Below, piece after piece: positions 17,419 to 27,092 of a stretch of 64,000 nt of DNA. The notes below the pieces were generated by a model, which was not told where the DNA came from, did no database searches, and was given only the letters and a program-made list of their open reading frames with translations. Source of the DNA: Geobacter sp. DSM 9736 (GTDB lineage: Bacteria > Desulfobacterota > Desulfuromonadia > Geobacterales > Geobacteraceae). A program made the position numbers and the translations under genes. The stretch spans positions 1,612,001-1,676,000 of the forward strand of contig NZ_LT896716.1 in assembly GCF_900187405.1 (NCBI RefSeq), in the 5' to 3' direction. Every line of letters starts with the position of its first letter. Position 1 is the first letter of the stretch.

Positions 17419-18087
17419 ATGAGGCTCATCAGCCTTTCCATTGCTTTTGTACTGCTGGCTTGCGGATGTGCGTCCCAGCTTCCCGTGCCGCAAAACCATC
17501 CGCTCACCTTCCAGAAAAAACTCCGCTCTGCTCACCACTGGGACGTCATTGCAGACGATGTCGCCGACCGGACCCGTGCTTCGTTACCGCCATCTGAACG
17601 CGGGCCAAACGGCAAGCCGCTCTACATAGCGGCACCGCCTGAAAACACCCCATTCAACAGGGCATTCCACAACTTTCTCGTGACACGCATGGTTAATCGG
17701 GGCATCCCTGTAAGCAGCAGCAGGGATAACGCTCGAGAGATCCGGTACGAGATCCAACTCGTCCGCCATAACAGCAGCCGCTACACACATATTCCTGGCA
17801 CACTGACAGCCCTTGCAGCCGGGGTTTCCGTCATACGGGGTCTTTCAGATGCAGGATCCTGGGCTATACCTGGTGCTCTTGGGGCCGCGGGGCTGGCCGA
17901 CTTCGGCTCAGGCCACTTTGCCGGCTGGCCGACCGCAACGGAGCTCATCATCACCACATCGATCACGGAAGGCTCCACCTATATGCTTCGCAAAACGGAT
18001 GTGTACTACATATATGACGCCGACACGGATCTTTTCGTGGAGGCGCTGGAAAGGCCGGTCAAACAATGGCAGATAGTCGGAAAATAA
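17419..18087 (+). CDS. Putative lipoprotein of unknown function
   Basis: A 222-residue protein starting at the ATG preceded by GAGGAAAC; the longer in-frame start at 17299 has no ribosome site and would bury the signal. Residues 1-17 form a lipoprotein signal (VLLACGC, a lipobox-type Cys). No known catalytic motif was seen. The middle has an Ala/Gly-rich stretch (about 128-165) that could be a short hydrophobic hairpin. Its stop overlaps the next gene by 22 nt, so the two are translationally coupled and probably work together at the envelope. Confidence 0.75.
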   Translation: MRLISLSIAFVLLACGCASQLPVPQNHPLTFQKKLRSAHHWDVIADDVADRTRASLPPSERGPNGKPLYIAAPPENTPFNRAFHNFLVTRMVNRGIPVSSSRDNAREIRYEIQLVRHNSSRYTHIPGTLTALAAGVSVIRGLSDAGSWAIPGALGAAGLADFGSGHFAGWPTATELIITTSITEGSTYMLRKTDVYYIYDADTDLFVEALERPVKQWQIVGK

Positions 18088-18629
18088 TCGCGCTTCTGGC
18101 CCTCGCTGCCCTGTTCGGCACCTCCGGCTGCTCAGTCCTTCCACCAGTCGAATTCGATCCGGCAGTGAACCGTAATGCCGCTGACCGGCTCGTTCCCGCT
18201 ACCCATCAAGCGGTGGATCGGTTGCTGACATCCTTTATCCCCGGAACAAGTCTGGCCGCTAACCGACCTGTAATCGTCGCGACTCTCGTCAACAATGATG
18301 ATCTGAATGGTTCACGGTTCGGAAGACTTCTGTCGGAACAGATCGGAACGCGGCTGACACAAAAGGGATATCCAGTTATAGAACTGAAACTGCGGGAGGC
18401 AATCTTCATGAGACAGCTGGAGGGGGAACTGCTCCTATCTCGTAACGTACAGGACGTATCTCTCAATCACAGCGCGCAGGCTGTGCTGGTAGGGACCTAC
18501 ACGGAGGCGCGGGGCTTCGTGTACGTGACGATGAAGATCGTGGAACCGGGCGAGAATAAAACCATAGCGGCACATGATTATGCACTGCCCCTAGACAGGA
18601 CGGTCAGATCGATGCTGACCAAGTACTGA
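18066..18629 (+). CDS. FlgO-like outer-membrane lipoprotein
   Basis: A 187-residue protein with a lipoprotein signal (FGTSGC, Cys near residue 22). The body, from the TSFIPGTSLAANRPVIVATL segment through EQIGTRLTQKGYPVIELKLR, resembles the FlgO family of Vibrio outer-membrane proteins. No flagellar gene is nearby, so a flagellar role should not be assumed; FlgO-domain proteins also occur in other envelope contexts. It starts inside the preceding lipoprotein gene and lies convergent to a sensor kinase. Confidence 0.72.
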   Translation: MADSRKIIALLALAALFGTSGCSVLPPVEFDPAVNRNAADRLVPATHQAVDRLLTSFIPGTSLAANRPVIVATLVNNDDLNGSRFGRLLSEQIGTRLTQKGYPVIELKLREAIFMRQLEGELLLSRNVQDVSLNHSAQAVLVGTYTEARGFVYVTMKIVEPGENKTIAAHDYALPLDRTVRSMLTKY

Positions 18630-18686
18630 GGAAGGTAAGGCTGCAGGTTGTGGCATTGAAATGCGAGAACTGAAATAGCAGCGCGA

Positions 18687-20189
18687 TCAACCCAGAGTGA
18701 AATATATTGTGGCTCCCCGGTCGGTTTCCCCTTCCGCCCAGACCCGCCCGCCATGCCTCTGAACGACGCGCTGCACGATTGCCAGTCCGAGACCCGGCCC
18801 GGAGAGCTCCTCGGAAGGATGGATACGCTGGAAAGGTTTAAAAAGTTTCGTGGCAAACTTCGGGTCGAACCCCACTCCGTTGTCGCGGACGAAGTACACG
18901 GTTTTCCCTTCATTGCGTGCTATTCCGAACTCAATGCGAGCGTTTTTTTTATGAGATGTGCATTTCCAGGCGTTTCCCACAAGATGTTCCACGACCAGCT
19001 TCAGGAGCCCGGGATCTCCCTTCACTACTATTCCGGGAGCGACAGAAATATTGGCTTTCCGGTCCGGAGCGGCTGCTTGCAGCTCTGCTGCCACCGACTG
19101 CACCATAGCCGCGAGGTCGACATCCTGGCATATCATGGCACGTCGGCTGATCTGGCTCAGGTTGAGCAGTGCGTCGATGATCTGCTTCAAGTCCCGGCAC
19201 GTCTTCCCGATCCGTTCCGCATAGAGCTTCCCCTGATCATCAAGTCGGTCAAGGTACTCATCGATAAGAATGTTGCTGAATCCCTGCAATCGTGAAATCG
19301 GACCTCGCAGGTCATGGGAAACGGCATCGCAGAAGTCGTCCAGCTCCTTTTTCGCAGCTTCCAGTGAGGCGCCACGCTGGATGATTCGGAATTCCAGCTC
19401 GGCGTTGAGCCTTCTGGCCTCCTCCTCTGCTGTACGACGCTCCGTGATATCCTCAGCGATCCCTAAGAAACCTGAAATGGAACCCCCGGGACCTTGCACC
19501 GGAGTCAGGTCTAACTGCTTCCAACGATTCGTCCCCTCATTCCTGCACGGGATCTCGCCCCGCCAGGGACTACCACTACTGATGGATCTGGAAATGCTCC
19601 TGAAAAGATCGGAAAAGCGGTCCCCTGCCTCGACGGATGCGATGTCACGCCCTGCCGTTTCTGCCTCACTGCAGCAGGCGAGACTGTAATAGCGTGAATT
19701 AGCGAAGCGAATGGTGCCATCCGGTCCCGTCAGCACTATCCCATGTGCTCCCTGCTGCAACGCCAGGGTAAGGAGGCTTCCCTGCTGCAGCTTGTCTTCC
19801 TGCCGAACCGAAGCGTGGCATGCATCCAGTGCCGCAGTAATACGTTCCGGGTCAGCGGGCTTTGGAAGATAATGCCGAACACCCATTTCCATAGCAGACA
19901 ATATAAATTCGGAATCCATGCAACGCGTCACAACCACTACCGGCACCGCGCCATCTTTAGCCCTGATTTGACGCAACATCTCGAGACCGCCAAGAACGGG
20001 AAGGTCGAGTTCCGTAATGACAAGATCGGGCTTCGTCTCTTCAAAGATACGTAGCCCCTCTTGCCCGTTCTCCGCAACATGAAGAAGGTATCCCATCCGG
20101 CTCAGGAGCTTTGCAGTCTGAGCAAAGACAGCCGGATCGTTCTCAATATAGAGGAGCGAGTATTTGGTTTTTGACTCGGGTCTCTTCAT
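18687..20189 (-). CDS. Receiver-PAS-histidine kinase with aberrant receiver
   Basis: The 500-residue protein has an N-terminal receiver-like domain (about 12-125), a PAS domain (about 145-255), a coiled linker, an H-box with SHDLRGP (about 295), and an HATPase domain (GNAWK N-box, DNGVGFD, GPGLGLAIV) to the end. The receiver keeps the switch Thr and the Lys, but the phosphoacceptor position is Glu (VITELDLP instead of an Asp), and the first acidic pair reads EN. It has no membrane segment, so it senses inside the cell. No separate response regulator is adjacent. Kinase activity is likely; phosphotransfer to its own receiver is not. Confidence 0.88.
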   Translation of the reverse strand: MKRPESKTKYSLLYIENDPAVFAQTAKLLSRMGYLLHVAENGQEGLRIFEETKPDLVITELDLPVLGGLEMLRQIRAKDGAVPVVVVTRCMDSEFILSAMEMGVRHYLPKPADPERITAALDACHASVRQEDKLQQGSLLTLALQQGAHGIVLTGPDGTIRFANSRYYSLACCSEAETAGRDIASVEAGDRFSDLFRSISRSISSGSPWRGEIPCRNEGTNRWKQLDLTPVQGPGGSISGFLGIAEDITERRTAEEEARRLNAELEFRIIQRGASLEAAKKELDDFCDAVSHDLRGPISRLQGFSNILIDEYLDRLDDQGKLYAERIGKTCRDLKQIIDALLNLSQISRRAMICQDVDLAAMVQSVAAELQAAAPDRKANISVAPGIVVKGDPGLLKLVVEHLVGNAWKCTSHKKNARIEFGIARNEGKTVYFVRDNGVGFDPKFATKLFKPFQRIHPSEELSGPGLGLAIVQRVVQRHGGRVWAEGETDRGATIYFTLG

Positions 20190-20578
20190 CTTGGGTCGCC
20201 TGGAGAATTATCCTACGCCATTGTAGATCAGCGATCATGAGTCAGCACATTGCATACCAGAACTACCATGCGCCGCAGAACACCCTCAACGTGCTTCAGC
20301 AGCGGATCGAGCGACCATCCCCGCATTGCATGATTCACCGAAGACGGTGATCCAGTGATCAGTTCATCACTTCGCTTGTTCAAAAATCGGCTTGTTGTTT
20401 AGCCAGTCGTGAAACCGGATGGATGCTCTTCCCAGGAAGGGGGGGAGTGGAGAGACGCGGTAATTCCGGTGAAGACTTAAACTGCTGCATTTGACAGCTA
20501 CCGCTCCTGATCGTTCCTCCGGCAGACCGGTGAGCCTTTTCCCGAGGAAACGATCTGGAGGCAGTACCTGTAACAACC
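20190..20578. other. Intergenic stretch without a recognisable gene
   Basis: About 390 bp between the kinase start and the carbonic anhydrase stop. A 69-codon leftward frame is present but has no ribosome site of note and no recognisable family. I see no repeat or RNA gene here. Confidence 0.4.
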
Positions 20579-21268
20579 TTATTTCAACTTCATCAATGAA
20601 ACCTTACCATCATCGAGATCATATTTCGCGCCTACGATCTTGACCTTGCCTTCCTTCACCAATTGCTTTAGAACGGCAGACTGCTTGGTCAGGCTTTCAG
20701 CGACGAGCACAACGTTATCGTCAATTGCCGTTTCGACCATTTCCGATTTGCTCCTGCCTGCGGCTTCTTTTTTAGCCTGCTTCACCGCAGGTGCAATTTT
20801 TTTCACAATCTCGCCGATATTTCCTTCCGGCTTTCCTTTGGCATCCACCGCCGCGGTGACGGCTCCACAGCGTTCATGCCCCAATACGACGATGAGCGGA
20901 GAATTTAGATGCTCGGCAGCATATTCGATGCTGCCGAGAACGACCGGGTCCGGTACATTGCCTGCGACACGCACCACGAAGAGCTCGCCTAGCCCCTTAT
21001 CGAAGATGATCTCTGGAGGAACGCGGGAATCCGAGCAGGAGAGCACGATGGCGTACGGCTGCTGACCTTTCGCGAGGCTTTCCCTGGCTTTTAGATCACA
21101 CAGTTTCTGTCCTGTCATCTGGTTCTCGATGTACCGCTTGTTGCCCTCCATCAATCTCTGAAGAGCTTCATCCGCGGATATACCTGCCGCTCCTGCAGCA
21201 AATGCGAGCGCTCCTGCTGAAAACAAAAAACCAGCTGTTATTCCGAGAGCTTTGGCTGCCTGACCCAT
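20579..21268 (-). CDS. Exported beta-class carbonic anhydrase
   Basis: The 229-residue protein has the beta-carbonic anhydrase zinc ligands Cys78 (SCSDSR, with Asp80 and Arg82 as the catalytic dyad), His131 and Cys134 (GHERCG). It interconverts CO2 and bicarbonate. An N-terminal signal peptide (about 1-28, Ala-rich) indicates export to the periplasm, unlike the usual cytoplasmic enzymes. The start is the ATG after AAAGGAGGAGTT; the upstream in-frame ATG at 21313 lacks a ribosome site. A good promoter lies just upstream at 21298-21327. Confidence 0.92.
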   Translation of the reverse strand: MGQAAKALGITAGFLFSAGALAFAAGAAGISADEALQRLMEGNKRYIENQMTGQKLCDLKARESLAKGQQPYAIVLSCSDSRVPPEIIFDKGLGELFVVRVAGNVPDPVVLGSIEYAAEHLNSPLIVVLGHERCGAVTAAVDAKGKPEGNIGEIVKKIAPAVKQAKKEAAGRSKSEMVETAIDDNVVLVAESLTKQSAVLKQLVKEGKVKIVGAKYDLDDGKVSLMKLK

Positions 21269-21297
21269 AACTCCTCCTTTGTAAAATTTGAGAACTA

Positions 21298-21327
21298 TTA
21301 TTAACATTTTCAAACTTTAGATGTCAA
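21298..21327 (-). promoter_or_regulatory. Sigma-70-type promoter for the carbonic anhydrase gene
   Basis: On the minus strand TTGACA (complement of 21322-21327) and TAATAA (complement of 21298-21303) are 18 bp apart, in an AT-rich stretch, about 30 nt before the ATG. Confidence 0.6.
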
Positions 21328-21348
21328 TACGTTTTCTTCTTAACATTA

Positions 21349-22254
21349 TTATCTGATCCGCACCCGCAGGCGCCCTGCCAGGTCGTCGATGAACTGGCGC
21401 GCTCCTCGGCCGCTTCGACGGCCTCCGTGCAATGCCCATCGTATCGCCTCTCGGCGCAGTTCTTCAAACGGTACAGGCAGGTTCAACGAACGGGCGTACT
21501 TCTCGACGATGGAAAGAAATGTCTCCTGGTCGAAGGTCGAAATCCCCAGTGTCAGCCCGAAGCGGTCCGAGAGCGCGAGCTTTTCTGAAACCGCCTCTTC
21601 AGGATGAATCTCTCCTCCCCCGATATTGTCCGACATCGGCTCAGGGAGTAGATGGCGCCGGTTCGAGGTGGCATAAATCAGAACATTCTCCGGCCGCTCT
21701 TCCAAGCCGCCATCGAGAAGGGTCTTCAAACCGCGGTAATCTTCGCCTTCACCGAACGAAAGGTCGTCGCAGAAAAGGATGAAGCTATAATCCTGCCCCC
21801 TGAGCCCCTTCAGAATTGCCGGCAGGCTCAGAAGATCCCACCGCTGTACCTCGATGAACCGCAGACCGCGAGGGCCGAACATCTTCAGCAGTGCCTTTAC
21901 GCAGGACGATTTGCCATTTCCCCGCTCTCCCCAGAGAAGTACATTGTTGGCAGGATACCCGGCAACGAACTGCTCGGTGTTCCTGACCAGTTCGTCGCGA
22001 ATGTGATCAATGCCTACCAGGTCATCCATCTGGACAAGATGGGGGTGCTCCACAGGCACCAAATACCCCGAGACTCCCTTACGTTCCCACCGAAAGGCCC
22101 AGTACTCGGCAAATGTAATCGCGAGATCCGGAGCTTGGGGGAAGAGCTGTTCCATGATCTTCTCCCCCCGGCTTACAAGGCGCTCCAGGTGCCCGGCTAC
22201 TTCCAGCAACCCGGCGAGTGCAATCGACGTCTCTGTCTGCTGCCCCTCGGGCAT
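21349..22254 (-). CDS. DUF815-family P-loop ATPase
   Basis: A 301-residue ATPase with Walker A GERGNGKSS (about residue 108), a Walker B-type FILFCDDLSF, and a sensor-like YATSNRRHL segment; the pattern matches the DUF815 (AAA-like) family. Biochemical role of the family is not established. Its ATG shares one base with the stop of the upstream M48 protease gene (TGATG), so the pair is translationally coupled; this is the last gene of a seven-gene operon. Confidence 0.88.
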   Translation of the reverse strand: MPEGQQTETSIALAGLLEVAGHLERLVSRGEKIMEQLFPQAPDLAITFAEYWAFRWERKGVSGYLVPVEHPHLVQMDDLVGIDHIRDELVRNTEQFVAGYPANNVLLWGERGNGKSSCVKALLKMFGPRGLRFIEVQRWDLLSLPAILKGLRGQDYSFILFCDDLSFGEGEDYRGLKTLLDGGLEERPENVLIYATSNRRHLLPEPMSDNIGGGEIHPEEAVSEKLALSDRFGLTLGISTFDQETFLSIVEKYARSLNLPVPFEELRREAIRWALHGGRRSGRGARQFIDDLAGRLRVRIR

Positions 22255-23057
22255 CAGCGGACCTTCTCCTTCGCTTTCTTGAAAGCTGCCTCGCTTCCAG
22301 CAGAATACGAACGGGGCTGAAGCTTGGCAATCTCCTCCTTCACCTCTTTTATGCGGTCAGTAGTGAGTGGGTGGGACGAGAAAAACTTCGTGAGCAGGTT
22401 CGGGTCCTGATGATTCATCTTGTCGAGCTTCTCGAAGAACTTCACGATTCCCTGGGGGTTGTATCCCGCCTTGTGCATGGTTTCAACGGCAAGGAAATCC
22501 GACTGGCTCTCCATCCCCCGGCTGTATGCAAGGGAGCCCGCCTTCCCGAAAAGGGATGTGGCCAGCTGCGTCAGGAGTCCGGGGTTCTGCCCGAGCACCA
22601 GCTGCAGGAGCAGAGTGTACCCGTACTGCTGCGTGAGCTGTCTTGTTGCATGGCGGGCGACTACATGGTTTATCTCGTGGGCAACCACTCCCGCGAGCTC
22701 GTCTTCAGTGTCAGCAGCCTTAAGGAGGCCGCTCTGGACGTAGATGTGGCCGCCGGGTACGGCAAAGGCGTTGACGCTGTCCTCCTGCACGACCTTGAAT
22801 GTATAGTCGAATTTGACCTCGCGCGCTCCGGACAGCAGCTTTTTCCCCAGCGAATCAACGTAGGCCTGGACCTCAGGGTCCTTCACCAGTGTGTACTGCT
22901 TCTCGATCTCGCCGGCGAACTTGTCGCCGAGCTGCTTCTCCTGGTCGATGGAGATCAGGTTGAATCCCTGGATGTTGGACTTGCTGACAGCGCAGCCGGA
23001 ACCGATTCCAGCCACCATCAGCACGCCCAACATCATAAGCATTCGCCACTGTTTCAT
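22254..23057 (-). CDS. M48-family metalloprotease lipoprotein
   Basis: The 267-residue protein has a lipoprotein-type signal (GIGSGC, Cys22), the zinc motif HEINH at 127-131 and the third ligand Glu183 in the GMESQSDF segment. Related lipoproteins (LoiP/BepA type) act in outer-membrane protein quality control. There is no C-terminal TPR domain, so it is closer to the short LoiP type. It lies 20 nt behind an unknown gene and is coupled to a DUF815 ATPase. Confidence 0.9.
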   Translation of the reverse strand: MKQWRMLMMLGVLMVAGIGSGCAVSKSNIQGFNLISIDQEKQLGDKFAGEIEKQYTLVKDPEVQAYVDSLGKKLLSGAREVKFDYTFKVVQEDSVNAFAVPGGHIYVQSGLLKAADTEDELAGVVAHEINHVVARHATRQLTQQYGYTLLLQLVLGQNPGLLTQLATSLFGKAGSLAYSRGMESQSDFLAVETMHKAGYNPQGIVKFFEKLDKMNHQDPNLLTKFFSSHPLTTDRIKEVKEEIAKLQPRSYSAGSEAAFKKAKEKVR

Positions 23058-23077
23058 GGGTCACCTCGTCATGTCTT

Positions 23078-23575
23078 TCAGTCCTGTTTCAGGGAGCACT
23101 CGCGCTCCCATGCGCCATAGCCGTCGCCGGAAATATTCCAGAAGGATTCGATCCGCGATTCGTAGTATGCAGCCTCCGAACACTCAGACTCTATTTTCTC
23201 CATGCAGGAAGCGGCAATCCAGCCACGGCGGTGAAGAAACCGGTAGAATTCCCTTATCCCCTCCAGATGGCGGCCGAGTTCCGTCATGTTAGGCTCCAAG
23301 GTTGAGACAATATACCAGTTACCCGCGAACTGCCGCACTGTCCCGAGCACCTCGGTGAACAGATTCAGCTGTTTGATAGACACAAGAAAATCGCGCACGA
23401 AATAGTCGGCGCTTCCGGCAAGTTCGGTGGCACGCGAGGGAGAAAGGCCATCATCTAGGAGCTGATCGTAAAAATTACGGAGCAGTTCCTTGCACAGACC
23501 ATCCACACGCAGCTCGTCGTCCAGGGTTCCCAGGGCGAAATCGCCCTTCTCTATTTTTAGTTCTGCCGCCACCAC
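23078..23575 (-). CDS. Conserved-looking protein of unknown function
   Basis: A 165-residue, mostly helical and acidic protein; I do not recognise the family. It has no signal peptide or membrane segment. It starts at one of two adjacent GTG codons (23575 or 23572) behind GGGGGA; the spacing does not settle which. The position between a peptide-transport permease gene (40-nt gap) and a lipoprotein protease gene (20-nt gap) puts it in the same operon. Confidence 0.7.
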   Translation of the reverse strand: MVAAELKIEKGDFALGTLDDELRVDGLCKELLRNFYDQLLDDGLSPSRATELAGSADYFVRDFLVSIKQLNLFTEVLGTVRQFAGNWYIVSTLEPNMTELGRHLEGIREFYRFLHRRGWIAASCMEKIESECSEAAYYESRIESFWNISGDGYGAWERECSLKQD

Positions 23576-23615
23576 TCCCCCTATACCATGCCAGGATGAT
23601 GCTCCCAGTCGTCGC

Positions 23616-24479
23616 TCACCTGTTCAGACGTGGATCCAGTGCGTCACGAATTCCCTCGCCGACGAGATTGTAGGATAAGACCGTCACCAGAATGGCCAAC
23701 CCCGGAAACAGGGAAAGCCACCACGCGAACTCGATATAGTCCTTCCCAGAGGTAAGGATATTACCCCAACTCGGATCGGGAGGCTGTACGCCGATACCTA
23801 AAAACGAAAGGGCCGATTCCGTCAGTATCGCCCCCGCCACTCCAAGGCTGGCGGAAACGAGCACCGGAGACATGGCGTTGGGGAGAATATGCCGGAAGAT
23901 GATCCGGAAATCGGAGGCACCCAGCGCCCGGGCCGCATGCACATAGTCCCGTTCGCGAAGCGACAGGACCTCAGCACGAACGAGCCGCGCAACCCCCATC
24001 CACCCCGTAAATCCTATGATCATCATTATATACCAGATGGATGGCTCAAGCATGGCGATGACCGCCAGGATCAGAAAAAATGTGGGAAAGCAGAGCATGA
24101 TGTCCACGAGCCGCATCATGATTGAGTCGATCCATCCCCCGTAATATCCTGACACGAGTCCAATCACCGTACCGATGACCACCGCAATCCCGACAGCGAC
24201 GAATCCGACCTTCAGCGAGATGCGGGCTCCGTACACCACACGGGTAAAGACATCGCGTCCCAGTTCATCGGTACCGAACCAATGGTCGGTCGACGGGGGA
24301 AGCAGAACGTGGTAGGCATCGATCGCTCCGGGATGATAGGGAGTTATGAATGGTGCGAGAAAGGAAATAAGGAACAGGAGCAGTATGACCACAGCCCCTG
24401 CCACGGCAAAGCGGTTGCGGCGGAACCTCTGCCAGTAGATGGCCAAAAGGCTGCCGGGACGCGAGGTATCCTGCTTCAC
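23616..24479 (-). CDS. Peptide/nickel-type ABC transporter permease (DppC/OppC)
   Basis: A 287-residue inner-membrane permease with the OppC N-terminal cytoplasmic segment, FGTDELGRDVF motif, about six membrane segments and the EAA-type loop ARALGASDF that contacts the ATPase. I choose the GTG complement at 24477-24479, because GGGGGAG lies six bases upstream and it sits 13 nt past the DppB stop; the in-frame ATGs at 24506 and 24533 overlap dppB and have poor sites. It pairs with the DppB-like permease upstream. No ATPase subunit is present in this window. Confidence 0.88.
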   Translation of the reverse strand: MKQDTSRPGSLLAIYWQRFRRNRFAVAGAVVILLLFLISFLAPFITPYHPGAIDAYHVLLPPSTDHWFGTDELGRDVFTRVVYGARISLKVGFVAVGIAVVIGTVIGLVSGYYGGWIDSIMMRLVDIMLCFPTFFLILAVIAMLEPSIWYIMMIIGFTGWMGVARLVRAEVLSLRERDYVHAARALGASDFRIIFRHILPNAMSPVLVSASLGVAGAILTESALSFLGIGVQPPDPSWGNILTSGKDYIEFAWWLSLFPGLAILVTVLSYNLVGEGIRDALDPRLNR

Positions 24480-24492
24480 TCGGATCTCCCCC

Positions 24493-25473
24493 TCATTTCT
24501 GTCCATGCCTGATTCTAGGATCGGCAAGAGCATAGCAAAGATCCGCCAGCAGGTTTCCGATCAGGGTCAGGAACGCGCCGATTACCAAAATTCCCATCAC
24601 GAGAGGATAGTCCCGCGCCATGACCCCCTGGTAAAAGAGCTGCCCCATCCCGGGGATGGCAAAGATCGTCTCGAAGATGACGCTTCCCCCGATGAGAGCC
24701 GGCAGGGAAAAACCCAGCAGGGTAATCACCGGCAGCAGCGCGTTTCGCAGGGCGTGGCGGTAGATCACTGCCCGCTCCGAGAGGCCTTTGGCCCTGGCCG
24801 TGGTTATGTAGTCCTGGCGGATAACCTCCAGCATGTTCGAACGCATGTACCGGGAAAGCCCAGCGAGGCTCCCGAAGGTCGCGACCCCAATGGGCATCAC
24901 CAGGTGCTTCGCCTGGTCCCACAACTGCGCCCCCCACGACAGCTTCTCGTATCCGAGGGAGTGTAGCCCCGATATCGGGAGCCAGCCGAGCTTGACGCCG
25001 AACAGGTACATCAGGAGGAGTGCCAGCCAGAAAGTCGGAACTGCGAAGCCGATGAATACAAAAACGGTGATTCCTTTGTCGGCCCAGGTATCGCGGTGGG
25101 TCGCGGCATAGATGCCGATGGGAATGGCCAGCGCGAATTCGAGGATCAGCGCGATGATGTTGAGGCGAAGCGTTACCGGGATCCGTTCCTTGATCTTGTC
25201 GATCACCGGCCTGTTGTCGGGAGCGAAAGAGCGGCCGAAATCGAGCTTAGCCATCTTTCCGAGCCACGTTAGATACTGGACATGGAGCGGCTTGTCGAGG
25301 CCGTAGAACTTCCTCAGCCGCTCACGGCTCTCCGCAGAAACCTTCGGGCTCATATCGAGCTGCATCTCGACCGGAGCCCCCGGTGCGAGATGGATCACGG
25401 TGAAGGTGATAAGCGTAATGCCGATCAGGAGCGGACCCAAGGTCAGCAGTCGTCTCATAAGATAGGAAAGCAT
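24493..25473 (-). CDS. Peptide/nickel-type ABC transporter permease (DppB/OppB)
   Basis: A 326-residue permease with the typical N-terminal membrane helix ([18 protein letters not shown]), further helices and the EAA loop [20 protein letters not shown]. The start chosen is the ATG that overlaps the stop of the binding-protein gene by one base (TGATG), which makes coupling clear; the longer frame to 25506 lies inside the upstream gene. It forms the membrane channel with the DppC-like partner. Confidence 0.92.
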   Translation of the reverse strand: MLSYLMRRLLTLGPLLIGITLITFTVIHLAPGAPVEMQLDMSPKVSAESRERLRKFYGLDKPLHVQYLTWLGKMAKLDFGRSFAPDNRPVIDKIKERIPVTLRLNIIALILEFALAIPIGIYAATHRDTWADKGITVFVFIGFAVPTFWLALLLMYLFGVKLGWLPISGLHSLGYEKLSWGAQLWDQAKHLVMPIGVATFGSLAGLSRYMRSNMLEVIRQDYITTARAKGLSERAVIYRHALRNALLPVITLLGFSLPALIGGSVIFETIFAIPGMGQLFYQGVMARDYPLVMGILVIGAFLTLIGNLLADLCYALADPRIRHGQK

Positions 25474-27092
25474 CAGTATACCTGCTCCGCCTTCGGAACG
25501 TACCACTTGATGATGTTGTGCGTCAGCCCCTGGGGCGCCGGCTCAATCCCCCGGATGCGAGCGCTGACAGCGGGAAGAGCATCCGGCACATACAGAAAAG
25601 TATAGGGTTGATCGTAGGCGAGTATGTCCTGGATCCGCCAGTAACAGCGCCGGCGCTCCTCCTGGTCGAAGGTGCCGCGCCCCTTTTCGATGAGGCGGTC
25701 AACCTCAGAGTTTCGGTACCCGATGAAGTTCAGCTCCTTCGGCCCCGTCTTGCTCGAATGCCATACATCGAAGATATCCGGATCCTGGCCCAGGGTCCAT
25801 CCTAGCAGGATCGCATCGAAATCTCGCTTGTCTATAAAGTTCGAAATAAGTGAGGCCCACTCGATAACCCGGATCTTCACGTCAATGCCCACCACCCTCA
25901 GGCGCTGCTGGATGATCTGTGCCGCCTTGAGCCGCTGCTCGTTCCCCTGGTTCGTAAGAATTGTGAACTGTAGCGGCCTTCCATCTTTTACAAGGACCCC
26001 CTGGGCATTTTTGCTGGTCCAGCCGGCTTCGGCCAGCAGCCGCATCGCCCGCTGCGGGTTGTAATCGAAGTCCCTGATGTCGGGCTTCCAGGCCCAGGTC
26101 CCTGGTTTGTAGGGACCTCTGGCCACCTGCCCCATTCCGAGCAGGACGCCGTGGACAATTTCATCCTTGTTTATCGCCGAAGTAACGGCCTGCCTCACGC
26201 GGCGATCGGCGAAAAGGGGATTCTTCAGATTATACCCGAGGTAGGCGTAGGAAAAAGCGGGGTAGCGATACTTGTTGAAACGTGAGCGGAATTCGGCCGT
26301 GTCGGTCTGGCGGGAGTACTGCACGGGAGAAAGCCCCATCATGTCCACTCCCCCGGCCTTGAGCTCCATGTACATGGTGGAAGTATCGGGGATGATGCGG
26401 TAGACGATCCGGGAAAGGAATGGCGCCCCCTCAAAATACTCGTTGAACGATTCGAGCGTCAGCTTCTGCCCCGGCACCCACTCCTTAAAAACATACGGAC
26501 CGGTGCCCACAGGCTTTCTGGACAACTCGCTTTTCGTTATGTCCTTCCCTTCGAGCAGGTGAGCAGGAAGAACTGCTGCACCCCATGAGGCAAGGGCAGG
26601 AGCGAAAGGTTTGACGTAAGTGACGCGGATTGTGTATGAATCGGGCGCTTCGACCGATTTTACCTGCTTGAAATCTTCTGCGTATGCCGTAGGTGTCGCG
26701 GGGTCAACGGTGACACGATAGGTATACATGACGTCGCGCGAAGTAAAATCCTTCCCGTCGTGCCACTTTACCCCCTTACGAAGCCGAAAAGTGATGACAA
26801 GGCCGTCTGCAGAGATATTCCATGTCTCGGCCAGGTCTCCGACCAGCTTCAGATCCTTGTCGTACTTGACGAGTCCGTTGAAGACATAGCCGGCAACATC
26901 GTGAGAGGCGCTGTCTGATGCAAGAAGGGGGATGAGATTGGAAGGTTCTCCGATGGAGCCGAGAACGAGGGCGTCACCATGGGCGGGGGGGCCGGCAACC
27001 CGGCGGACGGGGGGAGAGGATGTCTCTGTCCGTGTGCACGCCACGAGAAGTGCCAGCATCAGAAACAAACAGACAATCCGTCCTTCCCTCAT
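25473..27092 (-). CDS. Peptide-type ABC transporter substrate-binding lipoprotein
   Basis: A 539-residue SBP_bac_5 family protein. The N-terminus is a lipoprotein signal (LALLVAC, Cys19). The family pattern LIPLL...[10 protein letters not shown]...LAETWNIS and the [14 protein letters not shown] box are clear. It captures oligopeptides or other small solutes in the periplasm and hands them to the permeases. Its ATG overlaps the TPR gene stop by four bases (ATGA) and its stop overlaps dppB. Confidence 0.93.
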   Translation of the reverse strand: MREGRIVCLFLMLALLVACTRTETSSPPVRRVAGPPAHGDALVLGSIGEPSNLIPLLASDSASHDVAGYVFNGLVKYDKDLKLVGDLAETWNISADGLVITFRLRKGVKWHDGKDFTSRDVMYTYRVTVDPATPTAYAEDFKQVKSVEAPDSYTIRVTYVKPFAPALASWGAAVLPAHLLEGKDITKSELSRKPVGTGPYVFKEWVPGQKLTLESFNEYFEGAPFLSRIVYRIIPDTSTMYMELKAGGVDMMGLSPVQYSRQTDTAEFRSRFNKYRYPAFSYAYLGYNLKNPLFADRRVRQAVTSAINKDEIVHGVLLGMGQVARGPYKPGTWAWKPDIRDFDYNPQRAMRLLAEAGWTSKNAQGVLVKDGRPLQFTILTNQGNEQRLKAAQIIQQRLRVVGIDVKIRVIEWASLISNFIDKRDFDAILLGWTLGQDPDIFDVWHSSKTGPKELNFIGYRNSEVDRLIEKGRGTFDQEERRRCYWRIQDILAYDQPYTFLYVPDALPAVSARIRGIEPAPQGLTHNIIKWYVPKAEQVY

